Assembly: GCA_051418075.1 (NCBI GenBank)
Contig: JBPRGG010000172.1
Coordinates: 136,535-200,534 of the forward strand
Length of the DNA: 64,000 nucleotides
Direction: 5' to 3'
Source of the DNA: JBPRGG01 sp051418075
GTDB taxonomy: Bacteria; Bacteroidota; Bacteroidia; Cytophagales; Cyclobacteriaceae
This document shows positions 54,337-63,646 of the stretch, piece after piece; the first letter of the stretch is position 1, and the number at the start of each line of letters is the position of its first letter. The notes under the pieces were generated by a model, which saw only the letters and a program-made list of their open reading frames with translations, was not told where the DNA came from and ran no database searches. The translations under genes and the position numbers were made by a program.

Positions 54337-54637
54337 CTCTTTTATGAATTCACCATTGAACTACCTGATAATCACGAACCACTATAAGTGAAATCCCAGT
54401 TCCTTTACCGTCTAAAGGCCAATCAAATGAATGGCACCTCCCTTAATCGGCAAAGCTTGATAATTAGTTCCCTTTGATGCTAATGTTTTCGCACCATCAC
54501 CAACATTTTAATGTTAATGACTATAAAACGAAAAAATTGAACCAAAAAACTGGTTCTCATCCATTTGGTAAATCTGGTAGGAACCGGTGGATAATAATTT
54601 TGTTCGTATGGTTTTCTTTTGCTCATTGTTGTATTGT
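54337..54637. other. Intergenic region, no gene seen
   Basis: About 300 bases to the flavoprotein stop codon. A frame at 54474-54683 reads MMLMFSHHHQHF and overlaps the real gene downstream, with no family signal, so it is not called. Confidence 0.35.
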
Positions 54638-56098
54638 TTATTCAGGAATCATTTTCCAAAATGGATTTGCTTTGGCTTTATAAATAAAGGCGTAATGTAA
54701 AAGGTTTTTAACCCAATGACCGGCCAAACCGATCTCTCCGGTGGTATAACTTAAAGATCTGCCGGTTTCGGGATAGGTTTTAAAGTCAGGAACAATGGGA
54801 AACATGGTCATGGATACAGCGGTGCCGGAAAACACATTAGCCCCGGCCGATGCGATACAGGCAGCTCCCATTTTAGCCATCGAGGCCTTTCGGGTAGGAT
54901 GATCTGCCTTGCCATTGATCATATCAGCTACATTAAAGGCTACTTTACGGCCCATTACCCCGGATGGCATTCCTGTACGGGGTGGTGTAGGGAATATGGG
55001 TGTTCCTCTGGTGCTTTTCATTGGCTTTGAAATGGCATGAGGCGGAGCAAAAGCGATGCCTACAGCAAACAGGTTGGCGTAGTTTGGATTTTGATAAGTA
55101 GTTGGCCAATCTTCAGGATGCCAGTCATGATACTCTTTTTTGCTGTAGTCGGCATCTACCAACATGAACCCATTAGGGGCAAAAACTTTGTTGGTAATAT
55201 CCTGGTTGGATTTGTCATAAGCCTTCAATCCGACTCCGGAAAATGGCGGCAACAGCATAGCAAAATCAAATTTTTGTTCCAAATCCTGGTCATCCAATGT
55301 CTCATACTGGATCCGGTCTTTTTCGACCTTATTCACATGTGCTTTAGTGATCCAGTCAATCCCTCTTTCAGTATATAGTGACTCAGTGAATACGCGGCTG
55401 TGGGTAACATATCCACCCCGTTTTACATGCATACCTCCCATACCAAAATCACCCAGTTCCTGTTCATTGCTGATCCAGTACACCAGGGCTTTGTCTCGTA
55501 CATTTTTCCGGCGCAATTCAAATTCTACATTAAAAAGATATTCAAATGCAGCTCCCTGGCAGGTACAGGTACCATGACCGGTACCTATCAGCAAGGTTTG
55601 TTTTTCCCCTTTCTGCATTCTATCTATGGATTCTTGTAATTGCAGAGCTGCCTGAGCCGCATGACCGGCTGTACAAACAGATAAACTGTTATGATCAGGA
55701 CCCAATCCTTCAGTTGCTTCAAATTTTAATTTGGGACCGGTAGCATTGATCAAGTAATCATATTTTACATCTGCTGATTCTCCCTGTTTTTCGGAATTAG
55801 TGTATTGCACCTTTACAAAAGGCTGACTGGAAGTTTCATTACCTTCGGGATGAAGAGAAACCGCTTTAGCCTGGATATAGGTAATACCATTTTTCTTATA
55901 GATCGGCGCTAGTTCAAAAGTAACATCTTTGGGTTGCATTAATCCCACCCCAACCCAAATATTGGAAGGAATCCAATTCCATTTACTGTTAGGGGTGATG
56001 ACGATTACTTCGTGTTGTTTACTGGAAAGAAGGCCTTTGGCGTAAAGAGCTGCGGTATGGCCGGAAATGCCCGCACCCAGGATAACTAGTGTAGCCAT
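54638..56098 (-). CDS. Sulfide:quinone oxidoreductase-like FAD-dependent oxidoreductase
   Basis: The 486-residue flavoprotein starts with an FAD-binding LVILGAGISGHTAALYAKG and continues with the SQR-like segments NWIPSNIWVGVGLMQPKD, a Cys pair in GTGHGTCTCQGA, a second dinucleotide region and NLFAVGIAFAPPHAISKP. C-terminal MPSGVMGRKVAFNVADMI and amphipathic C-terminal helix agree with SQR-family membrane association. Such enzymes oxidise sulfide with quinone; related proteins act as NADH dehydrogenases. Family membership is good, substrate is inferred. Confidence 0.78.
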   Translation of the reverse strand: MATLVILGAGISGHTAALYAKGLLSSKQHEVIVITPNSKWNWIPSNIWVGVGLMQPKDVTFELAPIYKKNGITYIQAKAVSLHPEGNETSSQPFVKVQYTNSEKQGESADVKYDYLINATGPKLKFEATEGLGPDHNSLSVCTAGHAAQAALQLQESIDRMQKGEKQTLLIGTGHGTCTCQGAAFEYLFNVEFELRRKNVRDKALVYWISNEQELGDFGMGGMHVKRGGYVTHSRVFTESLYTERGIDWITKAHVNKVEKDRIQYETLDDQDLEQKFDFAMLLPPFSGVGLKAYDKSNQDITNKVFAPNGFMLVDADYSKKEYHDWHPEDWPTTYQNPNYANLFAVGIAFAPPHAISKPMKSTRGTPIFPTPPRTGMPSGVMGRKVAFNVADMINGKADHPTRKASMAKMGAACIASAGANVFSGTAVSMTMFPIVPDFKTYPETGRSLSYTTGEIGLAGHWVKNLLHYAFIYKAKANPFWKMIPE

Positions 56099-56201
56099 AA
56101 ATCAATTGTTTTGTCGCCAATCAATTTACAAATTTTACCTGATTATACCATAATTATGAGCAATTAATAATGTTAATAAAAACTTAATAGCCTCAAAAGC
56201 A

Positions 56202-57098
56202 CTAACGGTGTTGGTTATATTTCAGAGCAGGAATATTTTTTCGTAACAAATCCATTTCTTTGCTGGACAGATCAGCAGCATTTTCTACTCCTGCTATATC
56301 CATAAGTTGGTCCAGGGTTCTGATTCCTGTAACGGCTGTAGTAACTGCCGGATTTTGCAGCACATATTTTAAAGCCAACTGTGCCGGAGTTCGAGACTGA
56401 TCAGCCATGTTTAGAATAGTCTGGCTGATTTTTTCCACCTGTTCCTGATGATGGCCCAGATAATCAGTGGAAGGCTTTCCCGCCAGTAATCCTTTAGCCA
56501 GACTCCCCCGGGAAAGGATACCTACCTGATTTTGCTGAATCAACTGTAAAGTTTCCTCTTCCGGACGCCGGTCCAGTAAGCTGTATTGGGTCATTATACT
56601 GACAATCCCTGATTGATCGAGATAAGCTTTAATGACATTTGGACGAATGGATGAAATGCCATAATACCTGATCTTTCCGGATTGTTGTAATATTTCGAAT
56701 GCTTCAATCGTCTCCTCCATGGGATCATCTATGGTGCCTCCATGTAATTGATAAAGGTCGATATAGCCGGTCTGTAATCTTTTCAGACTTCCATCCACTG
56801 ATTTCAAAATATAATTTTTACGAGGGTTCCAATCCCAGCCACTACCATCTGCACGCCATTGGTTGCCTACTTTGGTAGCAATTATTACCTTATCTCGTCG
56901 CTCTTTAAATGCTTTTCCTACAAAAGTTTCGTTCATCCCTTTCTGATAAAGATCTGCTGTGTCAAACAAATTGATTCCCTGGTCGAAAGCCTGGTGTAGC
57001 AAACGAAGGTTGTTTTTTTCCTCCAATCCTAAAGACATGCATCCAAAACTAATTTCACTGACATGAAGTTCGGATTTTCCAAGTTGATGATAATGCAT
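56202..57098 (-). CDS. Aldo/keto reductase
   Basis: The 298-residue protein shows the AKR pattern: EISFGCMSLGLEEKNNLRLL, the catalytic Asp/Tyr in GINLFDTADLYQKGMNE, the Lys in DKVIIATKVG, and DLYQLHGGTIDDPMEETIEAFEILQQSGKIRYYGIS, with AVTTAVTGIRTLDQL at the NADPH-phosphate site. It probably reduces aldehydes or sugar ketones with NADPH. It is divergent from the M48 peptidase by 137 bases and 103 bases from the flavoprotein. Confidence 0.9.
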   Translation of the reverse strand: MHYHQLGKSELHVSEISFGCMSLGLEEKNNLRLLHQAFDQGINLFDTADLYQKGMNETFVGKAFKERRDKVIIATKVGNQWRADGSGWDWNPRKNYILKSVDGSLKRLQTGYIDLYQLHGGTIDDPMEETIEAFEILQQSGKIRYYGISSIRPNVIKAYLDQSGIVSIMTQYSLLDRRPEEETLQLIQQNQVGILSRGSLAKGLLAGKPSTDYLGHHQEQVEKISQTILNMADQSRTPAQLALKYVLQNPAVTTAVTGIRTLDQLMDIAGVENAADLSSKEMDLLRKNIPALKYNQHR

Positions 57099-57235
57099 AT
57101 GAAGTAGTATTTATAGATTAGTTGTAGCGTTTCACAAATAACAATTAACTGTTTAAACGCTTATATTTATAGGTTTTTAATATAAAAAAAAAGACCAATC
57201 ATTTTTTAATTTGTTTAACCAAATTTTTTTTAACT

Positions 57236-58669
57236 ATGAAAACTGGATTTTTCACGATCATAACAATACTTGCGCTATTTTTAATTGAGTCCTGTGCTAC
57301 TAATCCTGTTACTGGGAAAAAAGATTTTATGCTGATCTCAACCAAACAGGAAATAGCCATGGGTGAACAGGCTGATCCGGAAATAACCGCATTTTTTGGT
57401 GTTTATAATGATAAACAACTTCAGCGATTTATCCAAAGAAAAGGAGAAAGTATGGCTGATATTTCTCATCGCCCAAACCTTGATTATGAATTTAAAATTG
57501 TAGATTCCCCTGTGATCAATGCTTTTGCTGTACCTGGAGGATATGTTTATTTCACCAGAGGTATCATGGCTCAATTTAATAATGAAGCAGAGTTTGCCGG
57601 TGTTTTGGGGCATGAAATCGGTCATATTGCCGCCCGCCACTCTGCCAAGCAATACAGTAAAGCCATGCTGGCCGAAATCGGACTGGCAGTAGGATCGGTT
57701 GTTTCACCTGAATTTGCCCAATTTTCTGACCTGGCCCGAACCGGATTAGGTATTCTGTTTTTAAAATACGGTCGTGATGCAGAGCGCCAATCAGACCGTC
57801 TGGGAGTGCAGTATTCTACAAAAATAGGCTATGATGCCAATAAAATGGCTGGCTTTTTTAATGTGTTGCAAGCCAAACAGGAAGAAAGCGGACAAGAAGT
57901 ACCAAGTTTTTTGTCTACTCACCCACATCCCGGTGAAAGATTCGAGACAGTCCGACAACTGGCCACTCAATGGCAGCAGGAAATAAACCTGGATGATTAT
58001 GAAGTGAACCGCGAATCTTATCTTCAAATGATCGACGGGATTGTTTATGGAAAGGATCCTCGACAGGGATTTGTACAGAATAACACCTTTTATCATCCCG
58101 AAATGGCATTTTCTTTCCCGGTTCCCAGAGGCTGGATACTGCAAAACACTACTCAACAGGTTCAAATGGCTCCTGAAAATGGACAGGCCCTGATCTCTTT
58201 TAGTATAGCTCAAGGCAATACCTTGGAGCAGGCTGCCAATACCCTGTTACAACAATTTCAACTAAAAACCATTCAGTCCCAAAGGGTACAGGTAAATGAT
58301 TTCAATGCCCTGGCAATAGTAGCTGAGCAGGAACTCCAGGAGCAGGCCGTAAGGGTTTTGAGCTACCTGATCAAAGATGGAAACAGAATTTATAATTTTA
58401 TGGGGGTGACAGCTTATGACAACTTCAATAACTATTACAATACCCTTAACAACACCATGAATGGCTTTGAAAGAGTGACCAACCGACAGATATTAAATGC
58501 AGAACCAACCCGGATTGATGTAGTAGAAGTAGAAAAACCAGGTACAATTGTAAAAGTTTTACAAAGAAATGGGGTAGAAAAGAATAATTTGGAAGAAGTA
58601 GCTCTTTTGAATGGCATGACCTTATCCCAAAGTATAGGAGCAGGTACTTTGATCAAAGTGCTTGATTGA
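57236..58669 (+). CDS. M48-family metalloprotease lipoprotein with a C-terminal LysM-like segment
   Basis: The 477-residue protein has a lipoprotein signal (MKTGFFTIITILALFLIESC) followed by NPVTGKKDFML, typical of the BepA/YfgC-type M48 group. The zinc site is GHEIGHIAARHS (about 133-144) with the third ligand region DAERQSDRLGVQY. The C-terminal half holds a beta-rich domain and a LysM-like end (PGTIVKVLQRNGVEKNNL to GTLIKVLD) that may bind peptidoglycan. The family assists outer-membrane protein quality control. A terminator lies downstream. Confidence 0.9.
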   Translation: MKTGFFTIITILALFLIESCATNPVTGKKDFMLISTKQEIAMGEQADPEITAFFGVYNDKQLQRFIQRKGESMADISHRPNLDYEFKIVDSPVINAFAVPGGYVYFTRGIMAQFNNEAEFAGVLGHEIGHIAARHSAKQYSKAMLAEIGLAVGSVVSPEFAQFSDLARTGLGILFLKYGRDAERQSDRLGVQYSTKIGYDANKMAGFFNVLQAKQEESGQEVPSFLSTHPHPGERFETVRQLATQWQQEINLDDYEVNRESYLQMIDGIVYGKDPRQGFVQNNTFYHPEMAFSFPVPRGWILQNTTQQVQMAPENGQALISFSIAQGNTLEQAANTLLQQFQLKTIQSQRVQVNDFNALAIVAEQELQEQAVRVLSYLIKDGNRIYNFMGVTAYDNFNNYYNTLNNTMNGFERVTNRQILNAEPTRIDVVEVEKPGTIVKVLQRNGVEKNNLEEVALLNGMTLSQSIGAGTLIKVLD

Positions 58670-58686
58670 GAAATTACAGTATAATG

Positions 58687-58718
58687 AAATCCGGAATACC
58701 GTCTGTATCCCGGATTTT
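58687..58718 (+). terminator. Terminator after the M48 gene
   Basis: AAATCCGG-AATAC pairs with GTATC-CCGGATTTT around loop CGTCT, with a short T-tract. Confidence 0.65.
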
Positions 58719-58771
58719 CAGAGTATTGCAGAAGAAAGAATTAGCTAAACGATGATAAAGAAATACTAAAA

Positions 58772-58945
58772 TTACTGCTTTAACTCTTCGGCTTTAAATT
58801 CATTTTCAAACCACCTTTTAAATAGCGATACCTCTTTTTCCGGTAACATTCTCAAGGCCTTTTGATATTCCTTTCCGGTTAATTGCTGATCGAAACTAAC
58901 CTTTTTAATTATCATTTTCTGATATTCCAACAGGCTGTTTTTCAT
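58772..58945 (-). CDS. Short conserved-looking hypothetical protein
   Basis: A 57-residue frame, under common cutoffs, opens MKNSLLEYQKMIIKKVSFDQ and continues QLTGKEYQKALRMLPEKEVS and LFKRWFENEFKAEELKQ. It is amphipathic, with a YQKMI..VSFD..L..KEY..AL pattern that I recall from small Bacteroidota proteins without known function. It lies 9 bases downstream of the 59311 start's stop, on the same strand, so the two may be cotranscribed. Confidence 0.55.
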   Translation of the reverse strand: MKNSLLEYQKMIIKKVSFDQQLTGKEYQKALRMLPEKEVSLFKRWFENEFKAEELKQ

Positions 58946-58954
58946 AAGCTGGTA

Positions 58955-59311
58955 TTATAGTTTATTTAAAATTTTATTTACAAAACTTTTAGCATCTGTA
59001 TATTGGAAACCAATTATTCTGAAGTTTTCCATTGGTTTTCCCCATCGGTACACGGGTTTAATTTTTAGATTTACAAGATTTACTTTGTGGTAATTGTTAT
59101 TATAATCAGAAGAATTACCTTTCGTTTCTTTTGCCAATAATCGATGAAACTGATCCGGAGCTTCAGATGATAAAGACCCCAGGTTCAGTAAAAGGGAATT
59201 TATGCTGATGGTGTCAGGCTCATGGAGAGATTTAGCCGCTAATTTTGGAATAAATCCTAATGCCAAAAAAACTAATATTACAGATAAAGATATATTGAGT
59301 CCGTTTTTCAT
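58955..59311 (-). CDS. Secreted hypothetical protein
   Basis: The 118-residue protein has a signal peptide (MKNGLNISLSVILVFLALGF, then IPKLAAKS) and a polar body with YNNNYHKVNLVNLKIKPVYRWGKPMENFRIIGFQYTDAKSF. No family is recognised. It precedes the small gene at 58772 on the same strand. Confidence 0.45.
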   Translation of the reverse strand: MKNGLNISLSVILVFLALGFIPKLAAKSLHEPDTISINSLLLNLGSLSSEAPDQFHRLLAKETKGNSSDYNNNYHKVNLVNLKIKPVYRWGKPMENFRIIGFQYTDAKSFVNKILNKL

Positions 59312-59507
59312 AATAGCAATTCATTTAATAATGATAGTAATACTCTTATAAACGGAAACTTGCCATGGAAAGTTTCCATAAAATGCATTAATTTGATCTA
59401 AAAATTAAGGTTTTGTGGAAACTGAAAGTTGGTATAACATTTGATAAAAAAGATGTATTCCAAAATTGAGTGTTTTTTCCGGGTAGCTGTAAATATGTTT
59501 AATTTAT

Positions 59508-59515
59508 TATATTTG
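59508..59515 (+). promoter_or_regulatory. Bacteroidota-type -7 box (TATATTTG) for the M49 peptidase
   Basis: It matches TAnnTTTG and lies 34 bases upstream of ATG 59550. A -33 partner is unclear. Confidence 0.5.
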
Positions 59516-59549
59516 CGCCCGGTAAAAAAATTTAAAATCAGTAAAAGTT

Positions 59550-61559
59550 ATGCATCAAAAATTAGTCATTATGGTCGGCCTGATGTTTATATTTTCAGGC
59601 TGTACAACCGATAAAGCAGGGAGTCAATTAAGTTCTGGTCAGGATGCTTCCTTTCAATGGCAAACTGAACAATTTGCAGATCTGAGAATATTAAGATATC
59701 AGATACCTGATTGGGAAAAATTGAGTCTGGATCAGCAAAAATTGGTTTATTATCTTACCCAGGCCGGTTTGGAAGGAAGAGATATCATGTATGAACAGAA
59801 TTTCCGCCATAACCTGGAAATAAGAAAAGCATTGGAAAAAATTTACACTGCTTATCAGGGAGAAAAGAATACATCGGACTGGCAGGCATTTGAGACTTAT
59901 CTTAAAAGGATATGGTTTTCCAATGGAATCCATCACCACTATTCCTCCAATAAGATCAAGCCGGAATTTTCATCTGATTACCTGAACAGGCTGCTTAATG
60001 AAACTGGTACCAGTTTGTCTGAACCAGCCCTTACTGCAATTTTTGATGAAAAAGATGCAAAAAAAGTAAGTTTGGATGGATCCAGGGATCTTTTGCTTCA
60101 TTCTGCGGTTAATTTTTATCAGGAAGATGTCTCCCAGGCTGAAGTAGAAGAATTTTACAAAAATAAAATTAACCCGGAAGATGAAACACCCATATCTTAT
60201 GGGCTAAATTCCAGGATTATAAAATCCGATGGCATCCTCAAAGAAGATATTTACAAAATAGGAGGGTTGTATGGGCCTGCCCTGGAAAAAGTAGTTTATT
60301 GGTTAGAGAAAGCCGTAGAGGTGGCAGAGAATGAGGCACAAGCTCAGGCATTGAAACTGTTAATAGCTTATTACCAGACCGGTGACCTGGAAAAGTGGGA
60401 TGAATATAACATAGCCTGGACCCAGGCTATTGAAGGAGATATTGATTACATCAATGGTTTTGTCGAAGTATATAATGATCCCCTGGGATATAGGGGGTCT
60501 TATGAAAACATCGTTCAGATCAAAGACTTTGAAGCATCTGAAAGAATGCGGAAGTTGATGGATAATGCCCAATGGTTTGAAGATCAATCTCCCATTATGG
60601 ATCAGCATAAAAAAGAAAAGGTGGTAGGGGTGACTTACAAAGTAGTGAATGTGGCTGGTGAAGCTGGAGATGCTTCTCCAGCCACTCCCATTGGGGTGAA
60701 CCTGCCCAATGCCAATTGGATCAGGTCTACTTATGGATCCAAATCCGTGAGCCTTGGAAATATAACGGAGGCCTATGAATTTGCATCAGGTGACAGTTAT
60801 ATAGATGAATTTGGCTTGACTGAAGAGGAAAAGGAGATCGCTAAAAAATACGCCGGTATGGGAGATAAATTGCATACCGCCCTGCATGAAGTGATTGGGC
60901 ATGCCTCCGGAAAATTAAACCCCGGTATTGGCACCCCAAAAGAAACTTTGAAAAATTATGCATCTACTATGGAAGAAGCCAGGGCCGATCTGGTAGCTTT
61001 GTATTATTTGTATGATTCAATGTTGGTAAACTGGGAACTGATGCCTTCTTTGCAGGTGGGACAGGCCGTGTATGATGACTACATCAGAAATGGCTTGATG
61101 ATTCAATTAAGAAGAATTCAACCGGGAGAGGATATTGAAGAAGCCCATATGAGAAACCGTCAGTTGATAGCCCAGTGGGTACTGGAAAAAGGATCAGCTG
61201 AAAATGTCATCGAAAGAATAACTCAGGATGGAAAGACCTATTTCAGAATCAATGATTATCAAAAATTACGGGATTTGTTTGGAAAGCTGCTACGAGAGAC
61301 CCAGCGAATAAAGTCAGAAGGAGATTATGAAGCAGCGGCCCAACTGGTGGAAAATTATGGCGTGAAAGTGGATCAGGAATTACATCAGGAAGTGTTGAGA
61401 CGCACTGAAAAATTGAACATCGCACCCTATGCCGGATTTATTAATCCAGTTTTAGTACCAGAAATGGACGGAAATGAGATAAAAGCTGTCAGGGTGGAAT
61501 ATCCGGATGATTTTGCCGGGCAAATGTTGTACTACAGTAAAAATTACAGCAATTTATAG
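59550..61559 (+). CDS. Dipeptidyl-peptidase III-type (M49) metallopeptidase lipoprotein
   Basis: The 669-residue protein has a lipoprotein-type signal (MHQKLVIMVGLMFIFSGCTT) and the two M49 zinc motifs: HEVIGH (HExxxH; about residue 447) and EEARAD (EExRAD; about 475), plus the DEVLVAL-like and GVNLPNANWIRSTYGSKSV segments upstream. M49 enzymes remove dipeptides from the N-terminus of peptides. A surface-attached location is inferred from the signal. A strong terminator follows. Confidence 0.92.
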   Translation: MHQKLVIMVGLMFIFSGCTTDKAGSQLSSGQDASFQWQTEQFADLRILRYQIPDWEKLSLDQQKLVYYLTQAGLEGRDIMYEQNFRHNLEIRKALEKIYTAYQGEKNTSDWQAFETYLKRIWFSNGIHHHYSSNKIKPEFSSDYLNRLLNETGTSLSEPALTAIFDEKDAKKVSLDGSRDLLLHSAVNFYQEDVSQAEVEEFYKNKINPEDETPISYGLNSRIIKSDGILKEDIYKIGGLYGPALEKVVYWLEKAVEVAENEAQAQALKLLIAYYQTGDLEKWDEYNIAWTQAIEGDIDYINGFVEVYNDPLGYRGSYENIVQIKDFEASERMRKLMDNAQWFEDQSPIMDQHKKEKVVGVTYKVVNVAGEAGDASPATPIGVNLPNANWIRSTYGSKSVSLGNITEAYEFASGDSYIDEFGLTEEEKEIAKKYAGMGDKLHTALHEVIGHASGKLNPGIGTPKETLKNYASTMEEARADLVALYYLYDSMLVNWELMPSLQVGQAVYDDYIRNGLMIQLRRIQPGEDIEEAHMRNRQLIAQWVLEKGSAENVIERITQDGKTYFRINDYQKLRDLFGKLLRETQRIKSEGDYEAAAQLVENYGVKVDQELHQEVLRRTEKLNIAPYAGFINPVLVPEMDGNEIKAVRVEYPDDFAGQMLYYSKNYSNL

Positions 61560-61563
61560 ATCT

Positions 61564-61600
61564 AAAAAAAGGAGATGTTCATTAAGAACAGCTCCTTTTT
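61564..61600. terminator. Bidirectional terminator between M49 and TIM-barrel genes
   Basis: AAGGAG-a-TGTTC pairs with GAACA-g-CTCCTT around loop ATTAA, flanked by A- and T-tracts, so it can serve both the + gene ending at 61559 and the - gene ending at 61626. Confidence 0.85.
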
Positions 61601-61625
61601 AAACTTACAATTTCGATTTGACCGG

Positions 61626-62519
61626 TTAGCTTGATTTCAAAGCTTTGGCTACCATTTCTTCAAAAATTCCTCTTTGCTCAATCAGAGCTTTTACTTTATC
61701 GGCCGGATCTGTTCTGGCTTCCAGCAAGATCCATCCTTTATAATTATTTGCTACAAACAGGTTCATTAGATCCTGGTAGGGATAATCTCCTACATTGAGT
61801 TCCCTTATATGTACAGTGTCCCCAAACTTGTCTTTGACCAGGTTGAAATTATAGGTAAGACCTTGTCCGCTAAGGTCTTCATTATTGCAGTTCCAGCAAA
61901 CCTTCACATTTTTATTATCGGCTACATCCATCATCGCCTTTATATTGGGCAATCGCTGGGTTTCCCGGCCATGTACCTCCACCCGAATTTCCTGTCCGTA
62001 ATCCCGGGCAAATTGCCCCACTTCGTCTAATGCCAACCCTATTTGTTCGATCGTCTTTTGTTTAGAAACCCCTTCAGGGAACGCATTTGGCTTCACCTTA
62101 ACTCCAGTACCTCCAATATCATGGCTTAATACAATGAATTCTTTGGTACCTTCGATTTGCTTTTTCAATTCAGCCGGATCAGGACTGTGATATTCCTGGT
62201 TGGTTCCTGGACCTAATACCTCCACCGGAGAATCAGTAAACATCTTTTTCACCTCTGCCCGCTGACTTTTACTTAAGTCAGGCATCACACCATGAGCATG
62301 ATTAACCCTTAACTCTACTCCAAGTACATTGGATTTTTCACAATTGGATATCAAAGTAGGCAAATCCCAATCTTTGGCCCATAAATAGGTAACCAGGCCA
62401 AGCTTCATTTTTGATTTTTTCATGGATTCAGCTGAAACCATCCAGGGCATCATGGCTAAAGCAGAACCTGCCGAAACTGACTTGATAAAATTTCTTCGTG
62501 AATAATTTTGGGTTTTCAT
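61626..62519 (-). CDS. Tat-exported sugar-isomerase-like TIM-barrel protein
   Basis: The 297-residue protein begins with a twin-arginine signal (NYSRRNFIKSVSAGSALAMM) and continues as an AP-endonuclease-2/xylose-isomerase-type barrel: LGLVTYLWAKDWDLPTLISN, NVLGVELRVNHAHGV, the IRVEVHGRETQRLPN metal-site region, VCWNCNNEDLSG and WILLEARTDPADKVKAL. It resembles the sugar phosphate isomerase/epimerase family. Export across the inner membrane suggests a periplasmic polysaccharide-related role. Substrate unknown. Confidence 0.82.
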   Translation of the reverse strand: MKTQNYSRRNFIKSVSAGSALAMMPWMVSAESMKKSKMKLGLVTYLWAKDWDLPTLISNCEKSNVLGVELRVNHAHGVMPDLSKSQRAEVKKMFTDSPVEVLGPGTNQEYHSPDPAELKKQIEGTKEFIVLSHDIGGTGVKVKPNAFPEGVSKQKTIEQIGLALDEVGQFARDYGQEIRVEVHGRETQRLPNIKAMMDVADNKNVKVCWNCNNEDLSGQGLTYNFNLVKDKFGDTVHIRELNVGDYPYQDLMNLFVANNYKGWILLEARTDPADKVKALIEQRGIFEEMVAKALKSS

Positions 62520-62645
62520 ATTTCAATTTATATAAGTGGGTGATTATTTATTTAAAGAATAAATATAGGAAAAATTGAAATATACTAAAAACAGGAGGCG
62601 TATGTTGATAATAAGTTTACAAAAAACTAGAGATATACCTGGTGT

Positions 62646-62984
62646 TTAATCATCAGATTCATCATAATTTGGATTGTAAGACGGATCGTTACTGTCATCA
62701 AATACATCAGGTGAGCTTTCTGAAGTACTGTCAAATTCCTCATCTCCCACGCTGAAGTGAAATTCATCATCTGCATCGTCATGACGCTTAATCTTTTCTA
62801 TCTGTACCTTCACCATGTAAGTTGTATCATCTGTTTCCAGAGGTACAGCGAAGAAAGTTTCATTTTTAGAATTGTTCAAGCGGATGAGTTTATTGGAAAA
62901 ACCATAAGGATATTGATCTCTCAATTTGTCCTGCAGTTCGGATGACAGCTTTTCATAACTTTTTATGATTCTCTTTTTTTCCAT
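62646..62984 (-). CDS. Acidic hypothetical protein
   Basis: The 112-residue protein has a structured N-terminal half (IIKSYEKLSSELQDKLRDQYPYGF to FFAVPLETDDTTYMVKVQIEKI) and a strongly acidic, Ser/Asp/Asn-rich tail of about 40 residues. The PLETxDxxYxVKV pattern recurs in small Bacteroidota proteins of unknown function. It is probably a cytoplasmic protein; role unknown. Confidence 0.6.
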   Translation of the reverse strand: MEKKRIIKSYEKLSSELQDKLRDQYPYGFSNKLIRLNNSKNETFFAVPLETDDTTYMVKVQIEKIKRHDDADDEFHFSVGDEEFDSTSESSPDVFDDSNDPSYNPNYDESDD

Positions 62985-63184
62985 ACAACCTAATATTTAT
63001 AGCACAAATAGAATAACTAATATTTAAATTTAAAAGGTAAATAAAGAAAAATTACGGATTAAATTATATTTAAATGCTTTTTTATTCTACATATTCAGCC
63101 GGTTATCCCTACTGAACTTGGTTTCATGAATAATTATAAACTGTAATATCAATCATACTGTTGTTACATCCAATTGATGTTTAG

Positions 63185-63646
63185 ATGCTTACAAGTACAA
63201 TTATGATAAAAATATTTATTCTGATCAATGTTTTTTCAACCATTTTTATGACGGGATTGGTGTGGTTTGTGCAAATCATTCATTATCCGCTTTATCCCAA
63301 AATAGGCTCATCTCATTTCATACTATTTGAACAAACCCATACCCGCCTTACTGGCCGGTTAGTTGCTCCTGTAATGCTGGCAGAATTATTTTCTTCACTG
63401 GGTCTGGTGTGTTTCCATCTTCCCTGGAAGATCCGGATCATTTTTATTGTAACCCTGATCTTACTCCTGGGAATTTGGTATGCTACCTTTTTCATACAAG
63501 TCCCTACCCACAAATATTTATGCGATCATTTTGATCAGCAACAATGTGGTCGGCTGGTAAGGCAAAATTGGTTAAGAACCTGGCTGTGGAGTATCAGAAG
63601 CCTGCTGTTGTTGTTTATACTATATCTTTTCCTTTCATTACCCTGA
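63185..63646 (+). CDS. Conserved integral membrane protein, DUF1772-like
   Basis: The 153-residue protein has four predicted helices (LINVFSTIFMTGLVWFVQII, VAPVMLAELFSSLGLVCFHL, IRIIFIVTLILLLGIWYATFF, LLLLFILYLFLSLP). The HYPLYPKIG, HTRLTGRLVAPVML and QVPTHKYLCDHFD segments, with NWLRTWLWSIRS at the end, resemble the small DUF1772/anthrone-oxygenase-like membrane family. The start could be M7 (63203). No function is assigned. Confidence 0.6.
   Translation: MLTSTIMIKIFILINVFSTIFMTGLVWFVQIIHYPLYPKIGSSHFILFEQTHTRLTGRLVAPVMLAELFSSLGLVCFHLPWKIRIIFIVTLILLLGIWYATFFIQVPTHKYLCDHFDQQQCGRLVRQNWLRTWLWSIRSLLLLFILYLFLSLP

Noticed and set aside
54474..54683. Frame with a Met/His-rich N-terminus
   Set aside because: It has no family, overlaps the flavoprotein stop region and has a poor composition for a gene.
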